A stretch of DNA of 64,000 nt, taken from NCBI RefSeq assembly GCF_018127785.1, contig NZ_CP072389.1, forward strand, positions 682,001 to 746,000, in the 5' to 3' direction. The notes beneath the pieces were generated by a model, which saw only the letters and a program-made list of their open reading frames with translations, had not been told where the DNA came from and did not search any database. This stretch comes from Prevotella scopos JCM 17725 (GTDB lineage: Bacteria; Bacteroidota; Bacteroidia; Bacteroidales; Bacteroidaceae). This document shows, in pieces, positions 9,147 through 18,745 of the stretch. Positions within the stretch are counted from its first letter, which is position 1, and every line of letters starts with the position of its first letter. The translations under genes and the position numbers were made by a program.

Positions 9147-9791
9147 ATGCTTAACATCCAGACTTTTCAGGTAAACCCTCTCCAAGAGAACTGTTACGTC
9201 GTCAGTGACGAGACAAAGGAATGTGTTATCATTGATTGCGGAGCATTAACTACAAGCGAACAAAAAACAATCATTGATTATATCAAAAAAGAAGAACTAA
9301 GCCCTGTACATAATCTTGGGACGCATGGACACCTTGACCATCACTTTGGAGACGCAGCACTTCTGACAGCTTTCAACCTTCTACCTGAAGTTGAAGAGAA
9401 CGATGCTGTCTTTATGAACAACCCAAAGCAGGCCGCAGCACAAATGTTGGGTATGGTTCTCGACTATGATTTACCTGCCGGTGATTTAAAGCTTGGAGAG
9501 AATAAGACTATATCTTTTGGTTCTCATACCTTCAAAGTGATGCATACGCCAGGACATTCGGGTGGTTCTGTGTGTTTCTATTGTGCAGAAGAAAATGTCC
9601 TCTTCTCTGGCGACACACTGTTCAAGGGTAGTATTGGACGTACTGATTTCCCCGGGGGAAATATGTTCCAGATTATCAGTAGCCTTCGAGAACTAGCACA
9701 ATTACCTGATGCCACAGTTGTCTATCCAGGCCATGGTCCACAGACTTCTATAGGCTTCGAACTTGCTCATAATCCATACATGGATCGTTAA
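9147..9791 (+). CDS. MBL-fold hydrolase, glyoxalase II-like
   Basis: Predicted 214 aa metallo-beta-lactamase-fold protein. The metal-binding motif is THGHLDHHFGD, and further metal ligands lie in HTPGHSGGSVCFY, FSGDTLF and YPGHGPQT. The size and motifs fit the YcbL/glyoxalase-II-like group, which splits thioesters such as hydroxyacylglutathione or related metabolites. The substrate is not certain in a bacterium that may lack glutathione. It lies between rsmG and ruvC in the same direction. Confidence 0.88.
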   Translation: MLNIQTFQVNPLQENCYVVSDETKECVIIDCGALTTSEQKTIIDYIKKEELSPVHNLGTHGHLDHHFGDAALLTAFNLLPEVEENDAVFMNNPKQAAAQMLGMVLDYDLPAGDLKLGENKTISFGSHTFKVMHTPGHSGGSVCFYCAEENVLFSGDTLFKGSIGRTDFPGGNMFQIISSLRELAQLPDATVVYPGHGPQTSIGFELAHNPYMDR

Positions 9792-9809
9792 AACAAATAA
9801 ACCCATAAA

Positions 9810-10385
9810 ATGAAAACAGAAAGTTCAGGACCTGAAAAGATACTACTCGGTATTGACCCTGGCACAAATGTCATGGGGTATGGTGTCTTGCGTGTCTGTG
9901 GGAACAAAGCTGAACTTGTTGTTATGGGTGTTATTGACATGCGCAAGGAGAGTGATGTGTATCTCAGATTAGGAAGGATATTCGAGCGCGTAACAGGAAT
10001 CATCGACGAATACTTACCCGATGAAGTTGCTATTGAAGCTCCTTTCTTTGGAAAGAATGTTCAATCCATGCTGAAACTAGGACGTGCACAAGGTGTTGCT
10101 ATAGCGGCAGCAATCAACCATGATGTACCAATCCAAGAGTATGCACCGTTAAAAATAAAAATGGCAATCACAGGCAATGGTTCTGCATCAAAGGGACAAG
10201 TGGCTGGTATGCTACAAAAGCTTCTACACCTACGTGATGATCAAATGCCTCACTTTATGGATGCTACTGATGCTGTTGCTGCTGCTTATTGTCATTTTCT
10301 ACAGATGAGCCGTCCAGCAACTGACACTAAACATTATGGCTCTTGGAAAGACTTTGCACGAAAGAATGCTGACAGAGTGAGATAA
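9810..10385 (+). CDS. ruvC: Holliday junction resolvase RuvC
   Basis: Predicted 191 aa endonuclease of the RNase H fold that cuts Holliday junctions with RuvAB. The four acidic catalytic positions can be seen: D in LLGIDPGT, E in VAIEAPF, and the two Asp in [30 protein letters not shown] is a family signature. It starts 18 bp after the MBL gene. ruvA and ruvB are not in the window. Confidence 0.96.
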   Translation: MKTESSGPEKILLGIDPGTNVMGYGVLRVCGNKAELVVMGVIDMRKESDVYLRLGRIFERVTGIIDEYLPDEVAIEAPFFGKNVQSMLKLGRAQGVAIAAAINHDVPIQEYAPLKIKMAITGNGSASKGQVAGMLQKLLHLRDDQMPHFMDATDAVAAAYCHFLQMSRPATDTKHYGSWKDFARKNADRVR

Positions 10386-10495
10386 ATAAGCGTTGAAACA
10401 GTTTCATTGACTTACATAGAACATCAATAATTAAATCCAAAAAATCTATAATAACAAAAGAAATTAAAACAACACATGGAATTAAAATAGAACGT

Positions 10496-11011
10496 ATGAA
10501 ATATAAGATTATAACAATTTCATTTCTTCTTGTATCTGTATTTACAGCAAATGCACAGCAGGAGCGAGTCTCTAAACAACTCTATACAAATGCATACAAG
10601 ATTGCAACGGATAGGAATGAAGATATAAATGTTCGCAAAGCAGCTTCATTTAAAGTAGATGCAATCACCTATCTAAATATGCGTACACTGATGGCTATCG
10701 TTGATACGACAAAGCATCTATCTAATAAAGAAATTGTACATCTCAATGCTCAACTTGACTCCATGGCTTATTACATGCATGAGTATGTCAACCTCTTCAC
10801 AAAAGAATACACACGTTCAGACAAACAAAAAAGAAAAGAACAAATTTTCAAGATATTCCGTGATGCAAGTATCAACCATCCGCTCTACAATGACCCCGAC
10901 AAGAGTCTTGTCTTGGTATATTTCAATAGCGATGACTACCTTACACAGTTCTCTCTTGATACCAATTGGGTTGCTGCACTTGCTGAAGTAAAGAAAAAGT
11001 TGGTAGAATAG
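10496..11011 (+). CDS. Secreted protein of unknown function
   Basis: Predicted 171 aa. A clear signal peptide ends near TANAQQ, with signal peptidase I cleavage likely after ANA. The mature part is mostly helical and charged, with no family recognised. The repeated LNMRTLMAIVD / LNAQLDSMAYYM segments look like helical-hairpin sequence. It lies after ruvC, 110 bp away, and before another unknown gene in the same direction. The role is unknown. Confidence 0.72.
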   Translation: MKYKIITISFLLVSVFTANAQQERVSKQLYTNAYKIATDRNEDINVRKAASFKVDAITYLNMRTLMAIVDTTKHLSNKEIVHLNAQLDSMAYYMHEYVNLFTKEYTRSDKQKRKEQIFKIFRDASINHPLYNDPDKSLVLVYFNSDDYLTQFSLDTNWVAALAEVKKKLVE

Positions 11012-11060
11012 TCTTATGCTAAAAGAAGAAATAAGTATTCAATAATTAAAACTTATCATT

Positions 11061-11606
11061 ATGCAAGACGAACAATTAAGGTATCCATTCGAGGAAAAAT
11101 TCAAAGAAGATTTAGCTACATATCTACAGGAGAAAGACCTAATAGACAAGATGTTACCTGACACACCCGATTTGGAAGAAAAATGGGTGACTATTGCTGA
11201 AGCCTATCTTCCCGATGGCATGCGAGAGTTTGCTACCTACCCTACTGTCTCACTTGGCTGGATGATGTATATTGGTATGGCCTTAGCTAAATACTGGGAT
11301 GAGGATTGGGAGCTATATAATAAGGTGGAAAACCTCTATACCTACTTGCGTGAACGAATTGACTTCGATCACATGGATGACTATATCTGCGAAAAAGTAC
11401 TTCTCCTTAGTCCCAATGAAAGAAAAGAAATATCAGATATCGTAGCAAAATGTGCGGCTCGCACAAATAATCTGCTTCGTCATTTACCAATTGAACCGGG
11501 TAGCCGTAATGCCTTCCAAGCTTATGTTGCTGTACTCCACCAACTTTACTATATGGGTGCTGCCATGCAGTTGAAACGTATGGGATACCACATGACAAAA
11601 ATATAG
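11061..11606 (+). CDS. Conserved-looking cytoplasmic protein of unknown function
   Basis: Predicted 181 aa, without signal peptide or membrane segment. It is acidic and largely helical, with a Trp/Tyr-rich middle (LGWMMYIGMALAKYWDEDW). No domain was recognised. It sits 49 bp after the secreted unknown and is the last gene of the plus-strand run. A long non-coding stretch follows. Confidence 0.75.
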   Translation: MQDEQLRYPFEEKFKEDLATYLQEKDLIDKMLPDTPDLEEKWVTIAEAYLPDGMREFATYPTVSLGWMMYIGMALAKYWDEDWELYNKVENLYTYLRERIDFDHMDDYICEKVLLLSPNERKEISDIVAKCAARTNNLLRHLPIEPGSRNAFQAYVAVLHQLYYMGAAMQLKRMGYHMTKI

Positions 11607-11735
11607 TTTCATTCTGTAGTAGGAAATAGGGAGATGAATTACACAATAAGTTAATGATACCCCCTCCAAAACTTTGGAATAACCAAGCCTCCAAAAGCAG
11701 ACAGAAAGTTTCACATAATACAAAAGAGAGCTTTA

Positions 11736-12001
11736 TTCTAAGTGGCTCTACAAAGAATCATATGGGTAATTCGTCATAGAGCCTAAAAATATTGTCAAAA
11801 AGTATAGCCGCCAACTCCAAATTGACTTTAGTTTTAATACGCTAAACTCACATTAAATCCCTACCCTTCCATATACAGCAATAATATTAACCATCCGCAC
11901 ATGTGGTGCATACCATCCGCACCATTTGTGCTAAGCACCAGCACCACACGTATGGAATATCAATACCCACCCCATACAATGCGTTATAGAGCCTTCTAAG
12001 T
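11736..12001. repeat. 8-bp target duplication flanking MITE copy A
   Basis: TTCTAAGT occurs at 11736-11743 and again at 11994-12001, directly abutting the two ends of the element in between. Confidence 0.85.
11744..11993 (-). mobile_element. MITE-like element, copy A (250 bp)
   Basis: A non-coding element with inverted ends (GGCTCTACAAAG at the left, CGTTATAGAGCC at the right). Read on the minus strand, it aligns along its whole length with the element at 36844-37123. The left end carries a nested inverted copy of the terminal sequence, so the first 40 bp can fold into a hairpin. The middle has GGTGC-rich units around TGCTTAGCAC. A perfect 8-bp duplication flanks it. No transposase is encoded, so it would need one in trans. 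The GGCTCT ends and 8-bp duplications resemble ISL3-type elements; that family link is inference. Confidence 0.85.
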
Positions 12002-12401
12002 GTCTGTCAGTTTTAATATCTAATATTTTATGTTGTAACACAACGAGTTACGCACCTACTACAAGTGACAAAAATAATAGTAACTTAAATTTATCAATTG
12101 TTCATTAAAACGAGTCGGCTAATTGACATAGATACTCTTCTAGCCTTTCCGATTATGAAGTAATGAATTTTATACCGAGAATTTATAGGGTTTAAGAAAG
12201 TACTCACAGAGTCACAGAAGTGTACCGAGGTAAATGATATTACATTGAGATGCCGACAGCAAAATGAGCTACAGAAGCCGTAGCGTGCAGGCTGCTAGCA
12301 CTTTTAGAACACCTTTAGATTCCTTCAAAATATCAGTGACAATGTAAATCTTCGATGAGATTACTAAGAGGAAGTAGAATACACTGGAGAACATTATCAC
12401 T
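12002..12401. other. Non-coding stretch between MITE copy A and the tandem repeat
   Basis: About 400 bp with no credible ORF, RNA gene or promoter pair that I can see. Together with the MITE and the tandem repeat it makes up the 0.9-kb gap between two convergent genes. Confidence 0.5.
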
Positions 12402-12510
12402 CAACATTCAACACCTAACATCCTACAAAGCTACACATCATCATCCGACGTTCAACGCCTAACACCGAATAAAGTGCACATCATCATCCAACATTCAATA
12501 CCCATCACCT
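12402..12510. repeat. 43/44-bp tandem repeat, about 2.5 copies
   Basis: Unit starts lie near 12402, 12446 and 12489. Each contains CAACATTCAACACC or a close variant and ends with a CATCATCATC run. The array stops just before the PBP1A stop codon. The core motif is shared with the rimO-ftsY gap at 3332-3350. Confidence 0.65.
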
Positions 12511-12512
12511 GT

Positions 12513-14816
12513 TTAAAAGTACTCTTCTTGTATGCCATTTACATTGATAGTGTCAGCTGTCTGACAAGGGTTAAACTTAGCAGGAATAGCAAACTTCTTA
12601 CCTTGGTTGTAACCTAATCGCTTGTCAGCATAGACACGTTGCATAAAGTAAGCCCATACTGGAAGTGCTGTTGTAGCACCTTGTCCGATTGAAGTATGAT
12701 CGAAATGGATATCACGATCCTCACCCCCTACCCAACAGCCACTGACAAGCTCTGGGGTAATACCCATAAACCATCCATCCGAGTTATTATTTGTTGTACC
12801 CGTCTTTCCACCAATATCAGCCGTTAGGTGGTAAGCATAACGCAAACGACTACCGGTACCACCTTGAATAACTGCCCGCAACATATCAATCATTTGATAA
12901 GAGCTAACCTCTGAGATAACCTCTGTCATCAATGGTTGGAACTTAGCTATGACGTTACCATGACTATCTTCAATCTTTGTTACAAAGAGCGGAGCACAAC
13001 GAATACCTCCATTAGCAAAAGTAGTGTAAGCACTTACCATCTCTCCAACGGAAGCTTCACAAGGTCCAAGACATAACACAGGACTTGTGTTCTTATCAAT
13101 ATCTGGATTGTTCAATCCGAAGTCATGCAGAATATTTACAAACTGAGAAGGACCGAGAAGATTAATCAGATAAGCTGATATCCAGTTATTAGACTGTTGT
13201 AAACCCCATCGTAAAGGGACTTCTTGACCATAACGGGCACGAGAGCCATTACGAGGTGTCCATCCGCCATAGGTACGCTGTACGTTTGGAGCGAGCGTAC
13301 AAGGAGTCATACCATTCTGCATAGCAAGTGCATAGAGGAATGGTTTGATTGTTGAACCAACCTGACGACGTCCCCCCATCACAACATCATACTTAAAGTG
13401 CTGATAATCTATATCACCTACGTAAGCCTTAACAGCTCCTGTTTGTGGATCCATACTCACAAAGGCAGAACGAAGGAACGACTTATAATAACGTATCGAA
13501 TCGATAGGCGTCATCACCGTATCTATATCACCATGGTAAGTGAAAAGTGTCATCTCATGAGGTGTACGGAAACTACGTTTGATCTCTTCAGGTGTAGCCC
13601 CTTGCTCTTTCAGACGACGATAGCGTACAGTCTGACGACATGAACGATTCAAAATCTCTTTTATCGTACGACGAGAAATATTCGATGAGAATGGTGCATT
13701 CTTCTTAAAACGCATCGCAAGGTTGAACTGTGACTGCAAGTATCCACCCACATGCTTGCGAACAGACTCTTCTGCATACTGTTGCATACGCGTATCAAGG
13801 GTTGTATAAATACGCAGCCCATCAGTATTCACGTTATAAGGTTCGCCATTTCGTTTTGTATTTTTATTACACCAACCATAAAGAGGGTCCTGCTCCCAAG
13901 CGATAGAATCAAGTACAAACTGACGATTCTGCCATGTTTGGTAATCCTCACGCTCAGGCTTCTTAGCCATCATATACTGACGGAGGAAAGCCTGGAAATA
14001 GTCGCCAGCACCACTCACTGGTTTTGGTTTGGTGAAATGAAGTCCCAGAGGACGCTGTGAAAGTTCTTTGTACTCAGCATTCGTTACATACCCCGATTTC
14101 ACCATCTGCATCAATACTACATTACGGCGCTGTAAACAACGCTCTGGGTAGCGTAGTGGATTGAACATTGAAGGGTTCTTACAAAGTCCCACTAACATAG
14201 CAGATTCTGTCACAGATAACCTACGTGGTTCTTTATCGAAATAAACATTAGCAGCGCGTTTGATTCCTACAGCATTATGTAGGAAATCAAAGTAGTTGAA
14301 ATACATTGCTAGAATCTCTTCTTTCGTAAAGTGACGTTCCAACTTCACGGCTATAATCCACTCAATAGGCTTCTGCAAAAGGCGTTCTACTGTGCTATGT
14401 GCCTTCTCTGAAAAAAGCTGTTTAGCAAGCTGCTGTGTGATTGTTGAACCACCTCCAGCACTTGCCTTTCCCATCACGCCACGCTTCACAACAGCACGTC
14501 CAAGAGCTATAAAGTCAATACCAGAATGTTCATAGAAGCGTTCATCTTCTGTAGCAACAAGCGCATGTACAAGATGTGGCGATAGTCCATTATAGTCGAT
14601 TGCCACACGATTATTGTTATCTGCGTTCCAAGTACCGATAAGTTGCTGATCTGAAGAATAGACTTGCGAAGCAAACTTATCTATAGGGTTAGACAATTCA
14701 TCCATATCAGGCATGTACCCTACCCATCCGTTCCATACAGAGATGAAGAATACGAAGACCAAGCCCAATACGGCAAGAAGTGTCCCCCAGAGGAAATGTA
14801 CAAAGTGTCTTCTCAT
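12513..14816 (-). CDS. mrcA: Penicillin-binding protein 1A, bifunctional
   Basis: Predicted 767 aa class A PBP. After a short cytoplasmic start and one membrane anchor (about 10-28), the GT51 transglycosylase domain has EDERFYEHSGID (about 90) and GGSTITQQLAKQ. The transpeptidase domain has the Ser-x-x-Lys of GSTIKPF (about 487), SNN and KTGTTNN (about 672). It polymerises and cross-links peptidoglycan in the periplasm. The ATG at 14816 is chosen; the longer frame begins with a TTG that is itself part of the promoter -7 box. It is divergent from pyrB. Confidence 0.96.
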   Translation of the reverse strand: MRRHFVHFLWGTLLAVLGLVFVFFISVWNGWVGYMPDMDELSNPIDKFASQVYSSDQQLIGTWNADNNNRVAIDYNGLSPHLVHALVATEDERFYEHSGIDFIALGRAVVKRGVMGKASAGGGSTITQQLAKQLFSEKAHSTVERLLQKPIEWIIAVKLERHFTKEEILAMYFNYFDFLHNAVGIKRAANVYFDKEPRRLSVTESAMLVGLCKNPSMFNPLRYPERCLQRRNVVLMQMVKSGYVTNAEYKELSQRPLGLHFTKPKPVSGAGDYFQAFLRQYMMAKKPEREDYQTWQNRQFVLDSIAWEQDPLYGWCNKNTKRNGEPYNVNTDGLRIYTTLDTRMQQYAEESVRKHVGGYLQSQFNLAMRFKKNAPFSSNISRRTIKEILNRSCRQTVRYRRLKEQGATPEEIKRSFRTPHEMTLFTYHGDIDTVMTPIDSIRYYKSFLRSAFVSMDPQTGAVKAYVGDIDYQHFKYDVVMGGRRQVGSTIKPFLYALAMQNGMTPCTLAPNVQRTYGGWTPRNGSRARYGQEVPLRWGLQQSNNWISAYLINLLGPSQFVNILHDFGLNNPDIDKNTSPVLCLGPCEASVGEMVSAYTTFANGGIRCAPLFVTKIEDSHGNVIAKFQPLMTEVISEVSSYQMIDMLRAVIQGGTGSRLRYAYHLTADIGGKTGTTNNNSDGWFMGITPELVSGCWVGGEDRDIHFDHTSIGQGATTALPVWAYFMQRVYADKRLGYNQGKKFAIPAKFNPCQTADTINVNGIQEEYF

Positions 14817-14834
14817 AATTGTGAAAATATTATG

Positions 14835-14865
14835 CAAAGATAATGTAAATCAATGGATAAGCAAA
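14835..14865 (-). promoter_or_regulatory. Promoter of the PBP1A gene
   Basis: On the minus strand TTTG, 19 bp, TATCTTTG. It ends about 18 bp before the chosen ATG, which rules out the earlier TTG start. Confidence 0.75.
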
Positions 14866-14979
14866 ATAAATAGATATTTTTTTATTATAGGTGGATATTT
14901 CCCATTCTATAGTTCGTTGATTAGAAAATAATAATGTACCTTTACCAACAGAAAAGAACTAAAACATCACAAAACAAAT

Positions 14980-15927
14980 ATGGGAAAGCATAACTTTGTG
15001 AATATCCAAGGGTTAGATCGTGAGCAACTACTCTATCTCATAGAGATGGCTCAGGAGTTTGAGAAACATCCAAACCGAGAGCTACTTAAAGGTAAGGTTA
15101 TCGCAACACTCTTCTATGAGCCTTCTACACGTACCCGACTTAGTTTTGAAACAGCAGCTAACCGACTCGGTGCACGTGTTATCGGCTTTACCGATGCAAA
15201 GGTTTCAAGTGTTAGTAAAGGTGAAACTCTGAAAGACACCATCCTCATGGTATCTAACTATGCAGATGCTATTGTTATGCGACATTACATAGAAGGTGCA
15301 GCACAATATGCTTCAGAAGTGGCACCAGTCCCTATTATTAATGCTGGTGATGGTGCGCACCAACATCCTTCACAATGCTTGCTCGACCTTTATACGATTA
15401 ATCAGACACAAGGAACATTAGAGAACTTAAACATCTATCTCGTTGGTGATCTTAAATATGGTAGAACAGTTCATTCTCTTCTTATGGCCATGCGTCATTT
15501 CAACCCAACGTTTCACTTTATTGCACCAAAGGAACTTGCTATGCCAGAGGAGTATAAGGTGTATTGTCGTGAACATAATATTCACTTTGAAGAATATGAA
15601 GATTTCACACCAGAAGTAATTGCTAACGCAGATATTATCTATATGACACGCGTTCAGAAAGAACGTTTCTCTGACTTAATGGAATATGAGCGTGTGAAGA
15701 ATGTTTATATTCTTCGTCGTGACATGCTCTCATTGGCTCGTCCAAACATGAAGATTCTTCATCCGCTTCCACGTGTAAACGAGATTGCTTACGATGTTGA
15801 TGACAGCCCACATGCTTATTATATCGAACAGGCTCGTAATGGTCTTTTCGCTCGTGAAGCCATCTTCTGCCATTGCCTTGGTATATCTATGGAGGAAGTA
15901 AAAAACGATAAGACAATTTTGGAATAA
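14980..15927 (+). CDS. pyrB: Aspartate carbamoyltransferase, catalytic subunit
   Basis: Predicted 315 aa. It joins carbamoyl phosphate to aspartate in the first committed step of pyrimidine synthesis. The carbamoyl-phosphate site [13 protein letters not shown] is intact, as are the HPSQ motif ([15 protein letters not shown]) and HPLPRVNEI of the aspartate domain. The regulatory subunit gene lies about 0.5 kb downstream, separated by a small lipoprotein gene. Confidence 0.97.
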   Translation: MGKHNFVNIQGLDREQLLYLIEMAQEFEKHPNRELLKGKVIATLFYEPSTRTRLSFETAANRLGARVIGFTDAKVSSVSKGETLKDTILMVSNYADAIVMRHYIEGAAQYASEVAPVPIINAGDGAHQHPSQCLLDLYTINQTQGTLENLNIYLVGDLKYGRTVHSLLMAMRHFNPTFHFIAPKELAMPEEYKVYCREHNIHFEEYEDFTPEVIANADIIYMTRVQKERFSDLMEYERVKNVYILRRDMLSLARPNMKILHPLPRVNEIAYDVDDSPHAYYIEQARNGLFAREAIFCHCLGISMEEVKNDKTILE

Positions 15928-15949
15928 TAACTTTATCATTTTTACGAGT

Positions 15950-16369
15950 ATGAGTAAATTTAAAAAGAGTACGTTTGCCGCTTTGCTACTAATGCTTTTG
16001 ACCACCATATTCAGCTGTGAACTAAACTCTGAAGATGGTCGTTGGGATCCTATGAAATGGACTTCGAACCGACAAGGAGACCCAAGAAATATTACTGCTA
16101 CAGCAGAAGGAGGAACTTATCAATTAAAATGTACCAACTATAGGGGACCATGGATTAATAGCGTTACATCTGCAGACACAACCATCTATGGTTTAAGTAA
16201 AGAGCAAGATTTTCATCATATTCAATATGATTGGTACGATGTATTAGCAAAAGAGAATACTTTTTATATTACTCTCCTCCCCAATACAACTGGCAAAGAA
16301 CGCAAGTTGTCCATTGTTGTAACAGCAGGTGATATCTTTGATTATATAGAAGTGACACAAAACAAATAA
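15950..16369 (+). CDS. Small lipoprotein with BACON-like domain
   Basis: Predicted 139 aa. The signal sequence ends in the lipobox IFSC. The mature domain of about 110 aa ends with NTTGKERKLSIVVTAG...YIEVTQNK, the pattern of a BACON-type beta-sandwich repeat, and begins with a TATAEGGTYQL strand typical of that fold. BACON domains are common in surface proteins of Bacteroidales that bind glycans. It sits 22 bp after pyrB and about 100 bp before pyrI, in the same direction. The function in that position is unknown. Confidence 0.78.
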   Translation: MSKFKKSTFAALLLMLLTTIFSCELNSEDGRWDPMKWTSNRQGDPRNITATAEGGTYQLKCTNYRGPWINSVTSADTTIYGLSKEQDFHHIQYDWYDVLAKENTFYITLLPNTTGKERKLSIVVTAGDIFDYIEVTQNK

Positions 16370-16471
16370 AAATAGACTCATAATGCCTATGAGTGAACAA
16401 AGAAAACTGCCCACAAACACCCTGTCAGGCATTCCTTCATATTAAGGAGACGGAGTGAGGTTCATATCATT

Positions 16472-16927
16472 ATGTCAAAAAAAGAACGTTTGGTAGCTGC
16501 CATAGAGAGCGGCACCGTTATAGATCATATTCCAGCAGAGAAGACTTTTCAAGTTGTGAACCTATTACAGCTCCAGAAGCTCTCCACACCTGTCACTATT
16601 GGTTTCAACTTCTCATCGAAGATGGTAGGCACAAAGGGAATCATCAAGGTGAGCGACAAGTTCTTTACCGATGATGAAATCTCCCGTTTGTCGGTCGTGG
16701 CACCGAACGTGGTGTTGAACATCATTAATGACTATGAAGTGGTAGAGAAGAAGAAGGTTGTGACACCGGACGAGCTTCGGAGCATTGTTAGATGCAATAA
16801 CCCAAAGTGTATCACTAATAATGAACCAATGAATACTATCTTCCACGTTGTTGATAAAGAACATGGTATTCTTAAATGCCATTACTGCGATAAAGAGCAA
16901 GACATGGAGAAGGTTGAACTTGTGTAG
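16472..16927 (+). CDS. pyrI: Aspartate carbamoyltransferase, regulatory subunit
   Basis: Predicted 151 aa, full length. The N-terminal allosteric domain ([19 protein letters not shown]) binds nucleotides. The C-terminal zinc domain has four cysteines in C-x4-C (CNNPKC) and C-x2-C (CHYC), which contact the PyrB trimer. Its presence implies CTP/ATP-responsive pyrimidine control. Confidence 0.96.
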   Translation: MSKKERLVAAIESGTVIDHIPAEKTFQVVNLLQLQKLSTPVTIGFNFSSKMVGTKGIIKVSDKFFTDDEISRLSVVAPNVVLNIINDYEVVEKKKVVTPDELRSIVRCNNPKCITNNEPMNTIFHVVDKEHGILKCHYCDKEQDMEKVELV

Positions 16928-16935
16928 AATACCAG

Positions 16936-16967
16936 TTGACGAGAAGACAAGTTTACGAGTAGACAAG
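16936..16967. repeat. 16-bp tandem duplication after pyrI
   Basis: TTGACGAGAAGACAAG is followed directly by TTTACGAGTAGACAAG (14 of 16 identical). It lies in the 429-bp gap between pyrI and the MATE gene. Confidence 0.45.
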
Positions 16968-17110
16968 TTGCTTGTTTAAAGAGTAATAAGTTGATAAATT
17001 AAAATGCTGTATATTAGCAATTTAATTGTCATAATTAAAGCTAAATATAACAATATATTTTATAAGTTATAGACTTGTTTATTCTCCGCAAATACGCTCT
17101 CTTCCAAATT

Positions 17111-17190
17111 ATTTTCATGAAAAAAAATATTTATTTACGTGAACAGAAATATTTTTTTTCATGAAAATAAATATTTCTCCTTATGAAGAT
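17111..17190. repeat. 22-bp AT-rich palindromic repeat array, locus 1
   Basis: Three to four units of about 22 bp, with consensus near TTTTCATGAAAANAAATATT plus TA. Unit centres are TTCATGAA, TACGTGAA, TTCATGAA and TTATGAAG, evenly spaced. The same unit with the same spacing occurs at 58128-58200. No ORF crosses it. Confidence 0.7.
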
Positions 17191-17356
17191 AAATTAAGAC
17201 TAACTTAGTATAACCATTAAGACAAATGCTATTACACGTTTTATTAACCTACAAATCATTGCATAACAAATAGGTTTTCTCATTTTTTTTTCGTACATTT
17301 GCAAGCATAGTATAAGGATGAATTATATTCATTCATAGACAAGTAATAGAATTTTG

Positions 17357-18730
17357 ATGGACAATAAGAATGCAACTTTAGAGTTAGGCACAAAACCTAT
17401 TGGTAAATTACTGGTACAATATGCCTTTCCTGCAATTATTGCTATGATAGCAGCCTCACTCTATAATATTGTAGATCGGATATTCATTGGTCAGATTGTT
17501 GGACCAATGGCTATATCAGGCTTGGCAATTACTTTCCCTTTTATCAACCTTGGTGCAGCCTTTGGCGCAGCAGTAGGAATTGGAGCCTCAACAACTATCA
17601 GTGTGAAACTAGGTCAGCGCGACTATGAAACAGCTGAGAATATTCTTGGAAATACAGTAACACTGAATTTAATCATAGGAAGTTCTTTCGGAATCATTTG
17701 CCTTATCTTCCTCGACCCAATCTTACGATTCTTTGGCGCTAGTGACGCCACAATCCCATACGCTCGTAGTTTCATGGAAGTAATCTTGGCCGGTAATGTC
17801 ATCTCACACATGTATTTTGGTATGAATGCTGTACTTCGTGCGGCTTCAAAACCACGTCATGCAATGATGGCAACGATTTTTACGGTCCTGATGAATATTA
17901 TTTTAGACTTTATCTTTATTAGACTTTGGGGCTGGGGTATTCGTGGCGCTGCTTTCGCAACTGTGCTGTCACAAGCTTTAGCATTATGCTGGCAGATGAA
18001 GCAGTTTACCAATAAAAATGAGATACTACATCTTAAACGTGGAATCTACCGACTAAAAAAGCATTTAGTAGAAAATATTATTTCTATTGGTATTTCTCCA
18101 TTCTTGATGAATGTATGTGCTTGCATAGTGGTCATTTTTATGAACAATCAACTTGTCAAATACGGTGGTGATATGGCTGTTGGAGCATTCGGCATAGCTT
18201 ATAGTGTGGCTATGATTTTTGTAATGTTTATCATCGGTTTAGACCAAGGTATGCAACCTATTGCAGGATATAACTATGGTTCACAGCAGACCGATAGACT
18301 TATGCGAGTATTGAAACTTACTATCTTTGCTGCAATAGGAATAATGGTAGTGGGTTGGCTAATAGCTCATTTAGCTCCATATTTCTGTGCCCGTATGTTT
18401 ACAAAGGATCCAGAATTAATTCGCCAAGCAATTAAGGCTATTCAAATAAACATGATGATGTACCCAATTGTAGGATTCCAAATGGTAGTAACTAACTTCT
18501 TCCAGTGTATTGGAAAAGTGAAGATAAGCATCTTCTTGTCGCTCTCACGCCAACTACTCTTTTTAATCCCATTTCTTATCATTCTACCCCAATTTTTCAA
18601 ATTAGATGGTGTATGGGCATCATTGCCTTCAAGTGACTTCTTGGCATCATTAGTTGCAGCCATCATTATGATGGCCTATATGCGTCGATTGAAAAGACAA
18701 GGGGTGAATAATCAAAAGTCAAACTCATAA
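17357..18730 (+). CDS. MATE-family efflux transporter
   Basis: Predicted 457 aa with about twelve membrane segments in two similar halves, the layout of MATE (NorM/DinF) antiporters that export drugs or metabolites with sodium or protons. The N-terminal part PIGKLLVQYAFPAIIAMIAASLYNIVDRIFIG is typical in outline, with the second half repeating the pattern near FGIAYSVAMIFVMFIIGLDQG. The ATG at 17357 is chosen over a TTG one codon earlier. A TACATTTG -7 box lies at 17294-17301. It is followed 15 bp later by the cytidylate kinase-like gene. Confidence 0.92.
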   Translation: MDNKNATLELGTKPIGKLLVQYAFPAIIAMIAASLYNIVDRIFIGQIVGPMAISGLAITFPFINLGAAFGAAVGIGASTTISVKLGQRDYETAENILGNTVTLNLIIGSSFGIICLIFLDPILRFFGASDATIPYARSFMEVILAGNVISHMYFGMNAVLRAASKPRHAMMATIFTVLMNIILDFIFIRLWGWGIRGAAFATVLSQALALCWQMKQFTNKNEILHLKRGIYRLKKHLVENIISIGISPFLMNVCACIVVIFMNNQLVKYGGDMAVGAFGIAYSVAMIFVMFIIGLDQGMQPIAGYNYGSQQTDRLMRVLKLTIFAAIGIMVVGWLIAHLAPYFCARMFTKDPELIRQAIKAIQINMMMYPIVGFQMVVTNFFQCIGKVKISIFLSLSRQLLFLIPFLIILPQFFKLDGVWASLPSSDFLASLVAAIIMMAYMRRLKRQGVNNQKSNS

Positions 18731-18745
18731 ATTAAGAATCTAAAT

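Noticed and set aside
17111..17190. Possible CRISPR array (regular 22-bp units)
   Set aside because: The units are directly adjacent, without unique spacers, and no cas gene is present. It is a tandem repeat.
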